DNA of 58,015 nucleotides from an uncultured Bacilli bacterium (GCA_947629415.1 CANRDP010000004.1:1-58015), one strand, 5' to 3'. Shown: positions 8,519 to 18,001, numbered from the stretch's first letter. Numbers and translations are program-made. Notes: a model not told the origin generated them from the letters alone.

Positions 8519-9661
8519 TCAAAAAGATGAATTTTCCAATAGATTCATCCATTTTTCTTTTATGGTATCTTTTTCAAAACGTTTGGCACTTTCATAACAC
8601 TTTCTTTTCTTTTCACTTAAAGTCTCAGAAGTAATGAAATGTATCAGTGCTTCAGCATATTTCTCCGTCTGAAACGAATCGATGATTGATCCGTTTTTTC
8701 CTTCTTCGATAACCTCTTTAACAGCATCGCCCCAATTTGTCGATAAAGTATAGCAAGATAAAGAAGAGGCTTCGATAATATTCAAAGGAAATCCTTCATA
8801 AAAAGATGTTACCAAAAGAAGATCGGCATTTTTCAAGTACTCTTCCACATGCGATGATGTACCGCAAAAAGAAATGCAATCGTCTAATCCTTTTTCGTGA
8901 ACATACTGCTCCATTTTATCCTTTAAAACACCTTCACCAAAAATTTGCAATTCAAAAGGGATTTTCTTCTTTTTTACAATATCAAGACTTTCCAACATAA
9001 GCATCGGATTTTTTTGTTTTGCCAAACGACCGACAAAAATAAAGCGAATGGGTTTATGTACATCTTCATGTAACTCTCTATCAAAACGACTCGGATTATA
9101 GATGTAATAAACTCGATCTTTCCATCGTGGACGCTTTTTTAAAAATGCCTGCATCGTTTCTTCGGTAAGAAAAATGTAATAATTCGGTTTTCGCATAAGG
9201 CGACGCATCCAAAAATCGCCAAAAGAGAAAAATGTTTTTGCATTAAAGTGATAATGAAAATAAACAAGTCTTCCTCGGGGCATCAAGATGTAATTATCAA
9301 AACTGGATGCAATTAATATATCCTCTTTTGTCGTCATTTTTTTTATTTTATGTCGCACATAAAAACGTTTGATGAAAGTATTCCAAATGCCTTTTAGTCC
9401 CAAAGAAAACATTTTAAAATAATGATGATCTTTTTTTAATTCCCCCATATATTTATCCATTTGAACAGTTTCTATAGGAAAATCAAGCGATTTTACCTTC
9501 ACATTTTCAGGCAATGCATAAACCATTTTTTGTGGTTTTTTTGCAGTTAATACCATCGTAATATCATAATCCGAAGATAAAAAAGAAATGATACTGGAAG
9601 TAACCATTTCCGTGCCTCCAAGAGCTTGAGCTTGTTGAACAAACCAAAAAATCTTCTTCAT
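8519..9661 (-). CDS. GT4 family glycosyltransferase, upstream copy
   Basis: A 380-residue paralogue of the next gene with the same domain plan: FVQQAQALGGTEM at the N-terminus, FVGRLAKQKNP and EGFPLNIIEAS in the donor domain. The ATG was chosen over an adjacent upstream TTG because GAGGT is five bases before it. It is the first gene of a two-gene transcript with its own promoter, divergent from the penicillin-binding protein gene, which fits a role in the cell envelope. A 321-bp core is nearly identical to the downstream copy. Substrate unknown. Confidence 0.88.
   Translation of the reverse strand: MKKIFWFVQQAQALGGTEMVTSSIISFLSSDYDITMVLTAKKPQKMVYALPENVKVKSLDFPIETVQMDKYMGELKKDHHYFKMFSLGLKGIWNTFIKRFYVRHKIKKMTTKEDILIASSFDNYILMPRGRLVYFHYHFNAKTFFSFGDFWMRRLMRKPNYYIFLTEETMQAFLKKRPRWKDRVYYIYNPSRFDRELHEDVHKPIRFIFVGRLAKQKNPMLMLESLDIVKKKKIPFELQIFGEGVLKDKMEQYVHEKGLDDCISFCGTSSHVEEYLKNADLLLVTSFYEGFPLNIIEASSLSCYTLSTNWGDAVKEVIEEGKNGSIIDSFQTEKYAEALIHFITSETLSEKKRKCYESAKRFEKDTIKEKWMNLLENSSF
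9050..9370 (-). repeat. 321-bp near-identical core, copy in the upstream glycosyltransferase
   Basis: Partner of the repeat at 7899-8219. It encodes about 107 residues running from the end of the N-terminal domain into the start of the donor domain, including HYHFNAKTFFSFGDFWMRR in both proteins. Confidence 0.93.
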
Positions 9662-9677
9662 CAATTACCTCGCTAAA

Positions 9678-9706
9678 ATTATAATAAAACTCCCCATTAT
9701 TGTAAA
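9678..9706 (-). promoter_or_regulatory. sigma-A promoter of the glycosyltransferase pair
   Basis: Minus strand reads TTTACA, a 17-base spacer and TATAAT, ending 16 bases before the start codon of the first glycosyltransferase. Confidence 0.72.
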
Positions 9707-9783
9707 GATTCTGCCAAAAGTATTTTCTTATAGAAAGTTTCATGAAATGAAAAAAATGAAAAAAACTATAATTGGTGATCAAT

Positions 9784-11628
9784 ATGTCTTATAAAAAAAA
9801 GATACTTATCCTTTTAAGTATAAGCATCGTTTTTTTACCTTTTGCGGTTTATTTTTTCATGGAAGACATATCTTTAGATCATCCCTATGAAACAACTTAT
9901 CTCGATCAAGAGGAAAAAGAAATAACTACCTTGATACACGATCGACCCGCTCAATATATAGAATATAACGATATTCCGAAAAATTTCATCGATTATTTAC
10001 TGGCAATTGAAGATGCATCTTTTTTTACCCATTCCGGATTTGATGTCGGAAGAATATTTTCTTCTTTTTTTCACAATATTTTTTCGGATAATTCTTTGCA
10101 AGGAGCCTCTACAATTACCATGCAACTGGCTCGACTTTTATACTTAAATCAAGAGAGAACCTTAAAACGAAAGATTCAAGAATTTTTTTTGGCACAAAAA
10201 TTAGAAAATACATTGAGTAAAGAAAAAATATTGGAATACTATCTAAATTCCGTTTACTTTGCACATGGAATCTATGGCGTAGGTACGGCTTCGAATTATT
10301 ATTTCGGAAAAAATTTAAAAGAACTCACAATTTATGAAATGGCAATGCTTATCGGAATTATTAATGCACCGAATCTTTATTCACCCTTTATAAATTTGGA
10401 AGCCTCCAAAGAAAAAACATCTCAAATATTAAAAAATTTAGTGACGAAAAAAGTTCTATCCGTAAAAGATTATTATGCATCTTTCGAAGATAATGTTCAT
10501 TTGGAAGATCAAAAGGAAGGAATAACCCCAATAGAATCCTACTATCTTGATGCCGTTCAAGAGGAAATGGCATCCCTTAATTGTGTAAAAGAGGCTCAAT
10601 TACGCCATGGAATTACCATCACGACATATTTAAATTCCACCTTACAAAAGAAAGTCGAAACAATCATTCAAAGTTTTTCGCTCGGGAAAAATGATGTTGC
10701 CTGCTGTATCATGGAAGTAAATAGTGGTAAGGTTCTTGCCCTTATCGGAGGAAAAGACTATAAGCTTTCCTCATTTAATCGAGCATTGCATTCGAAAAAA
10801 CAAATCGGAAGTACCATCAAACCTTTGCTTTATTATCTCGCATTATTGAAAGGTTTTTCCCCTTTAACGGAATTAACAAGTGAAAAGACCACCTTTCATA
10901 TTGAAAACTACGGAGATTATCCCGTATCCAATGCGGGAGATATTTATGCACACCGCAAAATCACGATGTTGGAAGCTGTTGCCATGTCCGACAATATCTA
11001 TGCAATGAAAACAATGCTTTATATCGGTAGTGAAAATTTAAAGCATCTTTTAGAGCAATTTCAAATAAATGTCGATGTTGAAAATCCCACTTTAGCATTA
11101 GGAAGCAATTCTTTAACACCTTTAGAATTGACTTCTATATATAATACGATTGCATCCGGTGGTTTGTTTTATAAACCTCATTTTATAAAAAGTATAAAAT
11201 ACGCTGACTCATATCTTTTATATCAAGCAAATTCAAAACAGAACAAACGAATATTTTCGCGTATAGAAAATGATATTCTTCGTTATATATTAAGAGCACC
11301 ATTTGACCAAGGTTTAAAAAGCTATGGTACTCCTTCTTTATTAAATTATTACATTTCTCCCCGTTATGCCGGAAAAACAGGATCTACCGAATCTTCTTCG
11401 TGGGTTATGGGTTTTTCTCCGGAATATACCATCGGTGTTTATGTCGGTACCGATGATAATTCAAAAATGGAGGATGCTTCATTATCCAGAAAAATTTTTT
11501 ATGAAATCGCAAAATATTTAGATAATAAAGATTTAGATTTTTTCCTTCCAAACGAAAATCTGAATGTCTTTTGTCTATATAATACTTTATCAAAAAAATC
11601 TTCTCTTCCTTATATGAAAAGAAGTTAG
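9784..11628 (+). CDS. class A penicillin-binding protein (transglycosylase and transpeptidase)
   Basis: A 614-residue bifunctional peptidoglycan synthase. One N-terminal membrane segment (about residues 5-25) anchors it. The GT51 domain shows AIEDASFFTHSGFD (with the catalytic Glu) and GASTITMQLARLLYL. The transpeptidase domain has the SxxK motif in GSTIKPLLYY, SDN in MSDNIYAMK, and KTGS in AGKTGSTESS, so both activities should work. The chain ends about 60 residues after KTGS with no extra C-terminal domain, short for a PBP1a. GGTGAT precedes the chosen ATG. It is one of the few plus-strand genes and its stop overlaps that of ispF tail to tail. Confidence 0.92.
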   Translation: MSYKKKILILLSISIVFLPFAVYFFMEDISLDHPYETTYLDQEEKEITTLIHDRPAQYIEYNDIPKNFIDYLLAIEDASFFTHSGFDVGRIFSSFFHNIFSDNSLQGASTITMQLARLLYLNQERTLKRKIQEFFLAQKLENTLSKEKILEYYLNSVYFAHGIYGVGTASNYYFGKNLKELTIYEMAMLIGIINAPNLYSPFINLEASKEKTSQILKNLVTKKVLSVKDYYASFEDNVHLEDQKEGITPIESYYLDAVQEEMASLNCVKEAQLRHGITITTYLNSTLQKKVETIIQSFSLGKNDVACCIMEVNSGKVLALIGGKDYKLSSFNRALHSKKQIGSTIKPLLYYLALLKGFSPLTELTSEKTTFHIENYGDYPVSNAGDIYAHRKITMLEAVAMSDNIYAMKTMLYIGSENLKHLLEQFQINVDVENPTLALGSNSLTPLELTSIYNTIASGGLFYKPHFIKSIKYADSYLLYQANSKQNKRIFSRIENDILRYILRAPFDQGLKSYGTPSLLNYYISPRYAGKTGSTESSSWVMGFSPEYTIGVYVGTDDNSKMEDASLSRKIFYEIAKYLDNKDLDFFLPNENLNVFCLYNTLSKKSSLPYMKRS

Positions 11629-12101
11629 TCTTTTTCAATTAAAAGCACAACATAGCAAAGAATTGCTTCTCCTTTTCCGATGGCATCACAACCTTCATTT
11701 GTCTGTGCTTTTAAAGCAATACAATCCTTGCTTAAATTCAAAATATTTTCCAAAGAATTTTTTATTTTGGAAATATATTCTCTGAGATGCGGCTTTTCCG
11801 TGACAACACTGATATCGACATTTTGTAAATGATAATTTCTTTTTTTCATCTCATCCAATGCTTTTTTTACAATTATTTTTGAGTTCATTCCTTCACTTTT
11901 CGGATCCTTTTCGTCAAAATAAGTTCCCAAATCACCTAAAGATAAAGAACCGAAAATTGCTTCCGCCAAAGCATGAAGTAAAACATCACCATCCGAATGT
12001 GCATCTATCTCTTTTTCAAAAGGAATAGAAACACCTCCTAAAAGAAAAGGTCTTCCTTTAGGAACAAATCGATGTATATCTCTTCCAAAACCTATGCGCA
12101 T
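11625..12101 (-). CDS. ispF: 2-C-methyl-D-erythritol 2,4-cyclodiphosphate synthase
   Basis: A 158-residue enzyme of the MEP isoprenoid pathway that cyclises CDP-methylerythritol phosphate and releases CMP. The zinc-binding GRDIHRF motif, the IDAHSDGDVLLHALAEAI segment and the C-terminal KAQTNEGCDAIGKGEAI are all present. It starts two bases after the ychF stop codon, so it is probably cotranscribed with ychF. No other MEP gene lies in the window, but isoprenoids made here would feed undecaprenyl and menaquinone synthesis, the latter relevant to the electron-transfer genes at the right end. Confidence 0.96.
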   Translation of the reverse strand: MRIGFGRDIHRFVPKGRPFLLGGVSIPFEKEIDAHSDGDVLLHALAEAIFGSLSLGDLGTYFDEKDPKSEGMNSKIIVKKALDEMKKRNYHLQNVDISVVTEKPHLREYISKIKNSLENILNLSKDCIALKAQTNEGCDAIGKGEAILCYVVLLIEKD

Positions 12102-12103
12102 AA

Positions 12104-13216
12104 TTATTTACTCGAAACATTAAAGCGGATTAGAAGACAATCTCCGTCTTTAACTTCATATTCCTTTCCTTCACTGCGTATTTTTCCCGCTTCCTTTAAA
12201 GCTTTTTCACTCCGATATTCACGAATATCTTCATAAGCATATGTTTCTGCACGAATGAATCCTTTCTCAAAATCGGAATGAATGAGCCCTGCACATTGAG
12301 GAGCCTTCATGCCTTTGGAAAATGTCCACGCACGTACTTCGTCTTCCCCGACAGTGAAAAAAGTAGCCAAAGACAACAAAGAATAGGCCCTTGCCACCAA
12401 ACGATTTAATCCGGTCTCGGACATTCCCAAATCATTTAAGTAAGCAATTTTTTCTTGTTCCTCCAGACTGGAAAGTTCTTCTTCAATCGCCGCGGATATT
12501 GCGATGACTTCCGCATGTTCTTCTTGAGCAATTTCTTTTACAATTTGATAGTTTTTACTCTGCTCCAAATTACTATAATCTTCTTCGCTTACATTTGCCA
12601 CATAAATCACCGGTTTCATCGTAAGCAAACCATAAGACTTCAAAATAGTTTTTTGCTCTTTCGTAAATTCTATTCCTCGCGCAGGTAAGCCGTTTTCCAA
12701 TTGTTTTTTTAATAAATTCAATACCGTACATTCTTCCACCGAAGCTTTATCTTTGGAGGTTCTTGCTTTTGTTTCCACTTTTCCCAAGCGTTTTATCACG
12801 GTATCTAAATCAGCTAAAATCAGTTCATAATTTATAATTTCAATATCTCTTCTCGGATCAACACTATTTTCCACATGTATAATATCCGGGTTTTCAAAAC
12901 AACGAACAACATGACAAATGGCATCGACATTCCGAATATTAGCTAAAAATTGATTCCCTAAGCCTTCTCCTTTACTGGCTCCTTTTACAAGTCCTGCTAT
13001 ATCAATAAATTCAAATGTTGCACGAATAACTTTTCGAGGGTGAAAAATATCTGCTAAACAATCGACTCTTTCATCTTTTAATTCCACAATTCCGGAATTC
13101 GGTTCAATGGTTGCAAAAGGATAATTTGCCGCTTCAATATGTGCATTGGTTATTGCATTGAACAATGTTGATTTTCCTACATTCGGTAATCCGATAATAC
13201 CTGCCTTCAAACCCAT
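12104..13216 (-). CDS. ychF: YchF/OLA1 family P-loop NTPase
   Basis: A 370-residue Obg-related protein. G1 is GLPNVGKSTLFNAIT and G3 is DIAGLVKGASKGEGLGNQFL. The usual GTPase NKxD specificity motif is replaced by a NVSEED-type sequence, which in this family goes with ATP preference. The C-terminal TGS-like domain carries AGLIHSDFEKGFIRAE. YchF binds the 70S ribosome and influences stress responses. The start follows GAGGTGAT. Length is normal. Confidence 0.96.
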   Translation of the reverse strand: MGLKAGIIGLPNVGKSTLFNAITNAHIEAANYPFATIEPNSGIVELKDERVDCLADIFHPRKVIRATFEFIDIAGLVKGASKGEGLGNQFLANIRNVDAICHVVRCFENPDIIHVENSVDPRRDIEIINYELILADLDTVIKRLGKVETKARTSKDKASVEECTVLNLLKKQLENGLPARGIEFTKEQKTILKSYGLLTMKPVIYVANVSEEDYSNLEQSKNYQIVKEIAQEEHAEVIAISAAIEEELSSLEEQEKIAYLNDLGMSETGLNRLVARAYSLLSLATFFTVGEDEVRAWTFSKGMKAPQCAGLIHSDFEKGFIRAETYAYEDIREYRSEKALKEAGKIRSEGKEYEVKDGDCLLIRFNVSSK

Positions 13217-13301
13217 GTAATATCACCTCGTTGCTAAAGACTTATGAAATAAATCATCTTGTTAAGTTTATCATAGATTCTTATAATATCCAAGATTTTC
13301 C

Positions 13302-16037
13302 TTAGTAATACTGTTTCAATAATTTTAATGAAGATTTCTTTAAAGGAAAAGAAATCATAAGAATTGTTAAAGGAACAGATAAAAGAAAAGCAACAAAACT
13401 TACAATCGCAATTACCGGTACCGGCAAGGAAAAATCAAACGGCTTATTGAAATATCCTACCTGCACTATTTTATCAACAAAAATAAGAATGCCTAAAGAA
13501 GAAAGAAATCCAAAAAAGGAATAAAGAATATTCGTAAAAAAATAAAGAAGTCCGATTGAACTTTTTTTCACTCCCAAGCATTTTAATAATCCTATTTCTT
13601 TTGCCGCATCTTTTAGTGCACTTTGTATTGTTAAAAATAAAATACCCAAAGAGGACATGGTCAAAAGAAAAGTAAAAGCAAATAAAATTGTCTGTAACAT
13701 TTCCAAGACTTGATCAATACTTCGAAAAATGTCTTCTAAAGGATTGGAAAATTGATATTCGGAAAATTGATTTTTTAAGTCTGCAGGAGAAGAAGAGCTT
13801 TTCATTAAATAAGAAGATATACGAATATCACTTAATTCATAATCAAAATCCAAAGCACATAAAATCGGATACCAAAAAAGATCCTGAGCGATCAATTCAC
13901 TATTATCTTCAAATACTCCGGAAACAATCATTGAAGAAAAAATAAATTGATTTTTATTTTCTTTATATGTATGAAAAGAACTATATACTCTTTGATTGAT
14001 CGCTCTTTCTGGTGCTCCAAATAATTTTTTTGCTAGGCAAGTTGAAATTTCAATTTCATGATAATTATCCGCTTTATTTCCATAAAGCAATTGCGGCGAG
14101 GAAAAAGATAATCGTATTCCCTTTTTTAGTGCCGCAGAAATTAAATTTCCCGCCGCCACTTTTTCACCGAAATTAAAATTCGTTATATCCACTTGATCGA
14201 TATTTTCTTCTTGATCATCATAATATGTTTGAATTTCATTTAAATTTTCCTGCGTCGCAGATAAGAAAAATGTATTTAAAAATCCACTTGCCAAAATTTC
14301 TTCGGAAACGCTATAAGGAAGTGCAATCGGAAAAAGATTTTCTTTTTTATTTTCCGCTATTTTCAAAGCTTCTTTATATGTTAATTTTCCTTCGGAAGCA
14401 TAAGTAACAATATATTTTTCATTTTTTTCTTTAAGAATCGGATGAGAAAAAGAGACATCCGTATTTTTTGATAAATCATATTGAGCGTAAAAATCACTTT
14501 GAAAATACTCTTTTAAAGCATCGGCATCTTTTCCTTTTTCTGCTTGAAGGAATGTTGCCTTCTTTATCGTCCAAGGTAAGTATTCTTGTCGAATTAAATC
14601 ATCACTAGTGGGAAGTTTCATTTTTTCTTCGAAAATATATGTAGTAAAAAATGGATTGGTGTGTGCTATCAGCGGTCGTGCATCCACAATAAAAAATGCT
14701 TTCAGTCGGAAAGGAATTTCATTTCTATAATTCCATTGCTCGTTTTCAAAGAAAAAGCTGAAATTAATCGAATGATATGATAAATAATTGGATAAAGTAA
14801 ATTCATCCGTATTTTTAAGATTCAATGCCATGCATATTTTTTTAATATCACTTCTTTTTAATCCTAAGACACCTTCATCCGGCAATAAAGAATTTGGTCG
14901 ATAAGGATATACTTTCACATCCAAAGGAAGATCTTCCATACATATCGTTTCACTCAATGTGCGCAGATCAAATTCATGGAAAATAGTTTCCGTTGCATCC
15001 ATTATCAAACAATTTTTATCTGGAAATTGACTTTCAAAATCTCCCTGATACAAAAATCCGTAACGGTGAAAAGAAGGCAAATTTTGCAGTAAATCCTGAG
15101 CTTCATTCTCGGAAATTGTTATTTTTTCATAAGTTTTACCCGAATCTTCCTTTTTTAATAAAATTTGATCCTCTTCCATTAATGTCGTAAATGAATTTTT
15201 CAATTCTTCCTCGACTTCCAGTGTCAAAAGGAAAGAAAATCCAATGGTAAAAAGACAGAAAAAAATAGAAAGAATACAAAAAAACGCATTCATTTTTTTT
15301 CTTTTAAAACAAGTATGAAAATATTTTAAAAAAAAGGAAAAAGAAAGTTTCCCATCGGAAGAAAATGAGGAATCTTTCTCTTCTTTTTGAATTTTTTTTC
15401 TTAAAGTCGAATGTGTTAATTGTCCATTTTTTAAAAGAAACAAATCGTCAACATAGTTTTGAAGAAGTTCATGATCATGCGAAACCATAAAAATGCAACG
15501 CTTTGACGATTCTTGCTTTAAAAATTTCATAACTAATTCCGTAGATTCTTTATCCAGTGCCGCGGTAGGTTCATCTAAAAAGACAATTTCCGGAGATCCC
15601 AAGAATGCGCGAACAATTGCAAGACGCATTCTTTCACCACCAGAAAGTTTTTTTACCAATTCATTTTTATATGCAATTAAACCCATGAAATCCAAAAGAT
15701 AATAAATTTCATTTAAATCATATTTTTCATGAAACAAAGATAAATTTTCTAGCACAGTCATTTCATAAAAAAATACTGCATTTTGAAAAGCAAATCCCAT
15801 GCTATTACGAATAATTTCTTCACGTTTTTTTACTTTTTTTCCTTTGTAAAAATATTTACCCTGAAACGCATTATCCAGCAACCCTAAAATAAATAAAAGG
15901 CTGGATTTACCACAACCGGATTCTCCTTCCAATCCATAAAAGCCGTAAGCATCTATTTCAATAGAAATATCGTTGAAAAGAATTTGATTGGAAAATTTTT
16001 TTTGCAAATGATGCAATTTAATTAAAGGATTACTCAC
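13302..16037 (-). CDS. ABC transporter, ATPase fused to FtsX-like permease (larger subunit)
   Basis: A protein of about 911 residues. Residues about 5-215 are an ABC ATPase: Walker A LEGESGCGKSS, signature KLSGGERMRLA, Walker B IVFLDEPTAALD. A membrane segment near residue 260 follows, then about 500 residues outside the membrane, then three more segments with the FtsX motif KEIGLLKCLGVKKSS. The GTG start was preferred because GAGGT lies eight bases before it and it overlaps the upstream stop as GTGAGTAA; an ATG five codons earlier is the alternative. This MacB-like order (ATPase first) suggests a mechanotransmission-type exporter or a lipoprotein/peptide extrusion system, paired with the next entry. 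Cargo unknown. Confidence 0.85.
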   Translation of the reverse strand: MSNPLIKLHHLQKKFSNQILFNDISIEIDAYGFYGLEGESGCGKSSLLFILGLLDNAFQGKYFYKGKKVKKREEIIRNSMGFAFQNAVFFYEMTVLENLSLFHEKYDLNEIYYLLDFMGLIAYKNELVKKLSGGERMRLAIVRAFLGSPEIVFLDEPTAALDKESTELVMKFLKQESSKRCIFMVSHDHELLQNYVDDLFLLKNGQLTHSTLRKKIQKEEKDSSFSSDGKLSFSFFLKYFHTCFKRKKMNAFFCILSIFFCLFTIGFSFLLTLEVEEELKNSFTTLMEEDQILLKKEDSGKTYEKITISENEAQDLLQNLPSFHRYGFLYQGDFESQFPDKNCLIMDATETIFHEFDLRTLSETICMEDLPLDVKVYPYRPNSLLPDEGVLGLKRSDIKKICMALNLKNTDEFTLSNYLSYHSINFSFFFENEQWNYRNEIPFRLKAFFIVDARPLIAHTNPFFTTYIFEEKMKLPTSDDLIRQEYLPWTIKKATFLQAEKGKDADALKEYFQSDFYAQYDLSKNTDVSFSHPILKEKNEKYIVTYASEGKLTYKEALKIAENKKENLFPIALPYSVSEEILASGFLNTFFLSATQENLNEIQTYYDDQEENIDQVDITNFNFGEKVAAGNLISAALKKGIRLSFSSPQLLYGNKADNYHEIEISTCLAKKLFGAPERAINQRVYSSFHTYKENKNQFIFSSMIVSGVFEDNSELIAQDLFWYPILCALDFDYELSDIRISSYLMKSSSSPADLKNQFSEYQFSNPLEDIFRSIDQVLEMLQTILFAFTFLLTMSSLGILFLTIQSALKDAAKEIGLLKCLGVKKSSIGLLYFFTNILYSFFGFLSSLGILIFVDKIVQVGYFNKPFDFSLPVPVIAIVSFVAFLLSVPLTILMISFPLKKSSLKLLKQYY

Positions 16038-17964
16038 TTCGAATGACCTCACCGACTTTTAATTTTTGTATTTGACGAAAAGGATATAAGGAAAGGAAAA
16101 ATGAAAGAAAGGACAAAAAACAAAGAAAAAAGAAAATTTCCTCATTGGAAAAAGAAGTGTAGGCAAAAATGTTACAACCAAAATATGAAAATAATTGTTT
16201 CCCTAAAATTTTTGTGCCGATTTCAAAAGGAACAAAAGAAACAAAAAAAGCCAATATGGAAAAGAAAAGCATGGGAAAGAAGAAAGAGAAAAACATTCGC
16301 TCTTTTTTTATTCCCATAGTAAGATACAAAGCAAATTCTTTTTTTCTTAGCTGATAATTCGACATTAAAAATAAATGAAGCAAGAAAAAAGTAATAAGTA
16401 AGGAAAGCAAAGAAAAAATTTGCATCACCATTTCCAAAAGTTGCGTACTACTCAATAATGCTTCTGTCACAATAAAATATCTGGATTCAATATCATAAGA
16501 ATGTCCTTGATCCAAAGTGATAGAAACAATTTTTTCTTTTACTTTTTCAATATTTTTTTGTTCTTTCACGTCGACATAATAAGAATAAGATTTCAAAGGA
16601 TCATCTTCTATACCATAAGTATCATATCTTTCATATAAAGATAAATTTCTTCCCAAAGATTCCGAAGCTTTTTTTAAAATCGTTTCGTTCATAAACTCTT
16701 CTAAGGCATCACTGGAAAGATATATCACCGGAAAATTGAGAAAATCAAATTCCTCATATACATAAGAAATCGGTGCTTCAATAGACAAATTCACTTCATC
16801 ATAAATTGTTTTATCGGCGATAATCGTTTCAATTTTTTTATGTAAAGTAATGGACACATCGGATTCTGAAAGAATATCTTTTGCCAAAGTATTCACACGA
16901 ATGTCATTTAATGTGGAACCATACGGAAAAGTTTTTATTAAAAATTTTTGATTTTTCCCGTTATTTTCAATTATCGCGTCGCTTAAAAAAGAATCGAAAT
17001 TCACTTTAATATTCGCAAAATCGTTTAATTCACTACTTAAAAAATCTTTGGATGGTCGTTGCATTTTACTCAATGAAAAATGTGTACCTTCAATAGATTT
17101 TTTCTCTATTTCCGTGACCTTCATTCTCTTGCAATCGGCAATGGTTCTGGCTTCACTTTGAATGGCTATCGGCGCGGAATTTTTTAAAGAGATCATTAAA
17201 AATACCGAAGTCAAAGACAAAACAAAGGCAAATAAAGTAAAAAATAATTTTATTTTTTCTGCAGAAAAAGAGGAAAAAGAAACGAATAAACTTTTTAAAA
17301 AATGAAATTCTGTTTGTCTTTTTTCTATCGATGATTTTTCCAAAATTCTATTTTTTCTTGTTTCCAATAAATGTTTTTCATCGATTTTTAATAATACGTC
17401 ACCATATTTTTCCGCTAAAGAAAGATTATGACTAACCATAATAATTAATCTTTTTTGTGATTCTTCTTTCAACATTTTCATAACGATATTTCCATTTTTT
17501 TCATCCAATGCACCCGTCGGTTCATCACAAAAAAGAATATCCGGATCCTGCTGAAGAGATCTTAAAATCGATAAGCGTTGTTTTTCTCCTCCGGATAAAT
17601 TTCCCGTTTTCATTTTTAATTTCTTTTTGGAGAAAAGTTTCTGGGGAAGAAAATTTCCTCCTCCCAACAAAAGATTCTCTTCCCCGGATAAATAATTCAA
17701 AACACCGTATTCTTGAAAAACCACACCGCAATGCGAACGAAAAATACGAAAATCTTCTGCTGTTATTAATTCTTTTCCCTTGTAATAAATATGTCCTTTA
17801 TCCTTTTGTTCTAATCCCAATAATAAATAAAAAAGCGTTGTTTTTCCGCATCCCGAAGGTCCGAGAAGAATGAAAAAACCGGTATGAGGAAATTCATATG
17901 AAATTTTTTCAAAAAGTAATTTTTCCGAAAAAGATTTTTCTATATTATCCAATTTCAGTAACAT
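16030..17964 (-). CDS. ABC transporter, ATPase fused to FtsX-like permease (smaller subunit)
   Basis: A 644-residue protein with the same architecture as its downstream partner. The ATPase has Walker A LGPSGCGKTTL, signature NLSGGEKQRLS and Walker B ILFCDEPTGALDE. A membrane segment near residues 240-260, an external domain of about 270 residues and three C-terminal segments follow. The two genes overlap by eight bases, so they most likely form a heterodimer with two ATPases and eight membrane segments. Its AGGAGG ribosome binding site is locked in a 12-bp hairpin. No peptide gene, two-component system or immunity gene flanks it. Confidence 0.85.
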   Translation of the reverse strand: MLLKLDNIEKSFSEKLLFEKISYEFPHTGFFILLGPSGCGKTTLFYLLLGLEQKDKGHIYYKGKELITAEDFRIFRSHCGVVFQEYGVLNYLSGEENLLLGGGNFLPQKLFSKKKLKMKTGNLSGGEKQRLSILRSLQQDPDILFCDEPTGALDEKNGNIVMKMLKEESQKRLIIMVSHNLSLAEKYGDVLLKIDEKHLLETRKNRILEKSSIEKRQTEFHFLKSLFVSFSSFSAEKIKLFFTLFAFVLSLTSVFLMISLKNSAPIAIQSEARTIADCKRMKVTEIEKKSIEGTHFSLSKMQRPSKDFLSSELNDFANIKVNFDSFLSDAIIENNGKNQKFLIKTFPYGSTLNDIRVNTLAKDILSESDVSITLHKKIETIIADKTIYDEVNLSIEAPISYVYEEFDFLNFPVIYLSSDALEEFMNETILKKASESLGRNLSLYERYDTYGIEDDPLKSYSYYVDVKEQKNIEKVKEKIVSITLDQGHSYDIESRYFIVTEALLSSTQLLEMVMQIFSLLSLLITFFLLHLFLMSNYQLRKKEFALYLTMGIKKERMFFSFFFPMLFFSILAFFVSFVPFEIGTKILGKQLFSYFGCNIFAYTSFSNEEIFFFLCFLSFLSFFLSLYPFRQIQKLKVGEVIRSE

Positions 17965-17997
17965 AAAAACCTCCTAAAAATACAATAGGAGGTTTTT
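17965..17997 (-). terminator. 12-bp hairpin containing the ribosome binding site of the ABC operon
   Basis: AAAAACCTCCTA and TAGGAGGTTTTT form a perfect 12-bp stem with a nine-base loop. On the minus strand the stem ends in TTTTT directly before the ATG of the ABC gene, so it is shaped like an intrinsic terminator for the upstream mutS..DUF951 run, and the AGGAGG of its 3' arm is the ribosome binding site of the ABC gene. Confidence 0.8.
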
Positions 17998-18001
17998 TCT
18001 T

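Noticed and set aside
9767-9772. TATAAT just before the penicillin-binding protein gene as a -10 box
   Set aside because: It is only 12 bases from the ATG and has no matching -35; it overlaps the ribosome binding site region, so chance in AT-rich DNA is more likely.
10388-11628. Truncated penicillin-binding protein
   Set aside because: The chain is short after KTGS, but all transglycosylase and transpeptidase motifs are present, so it is treated as complete.
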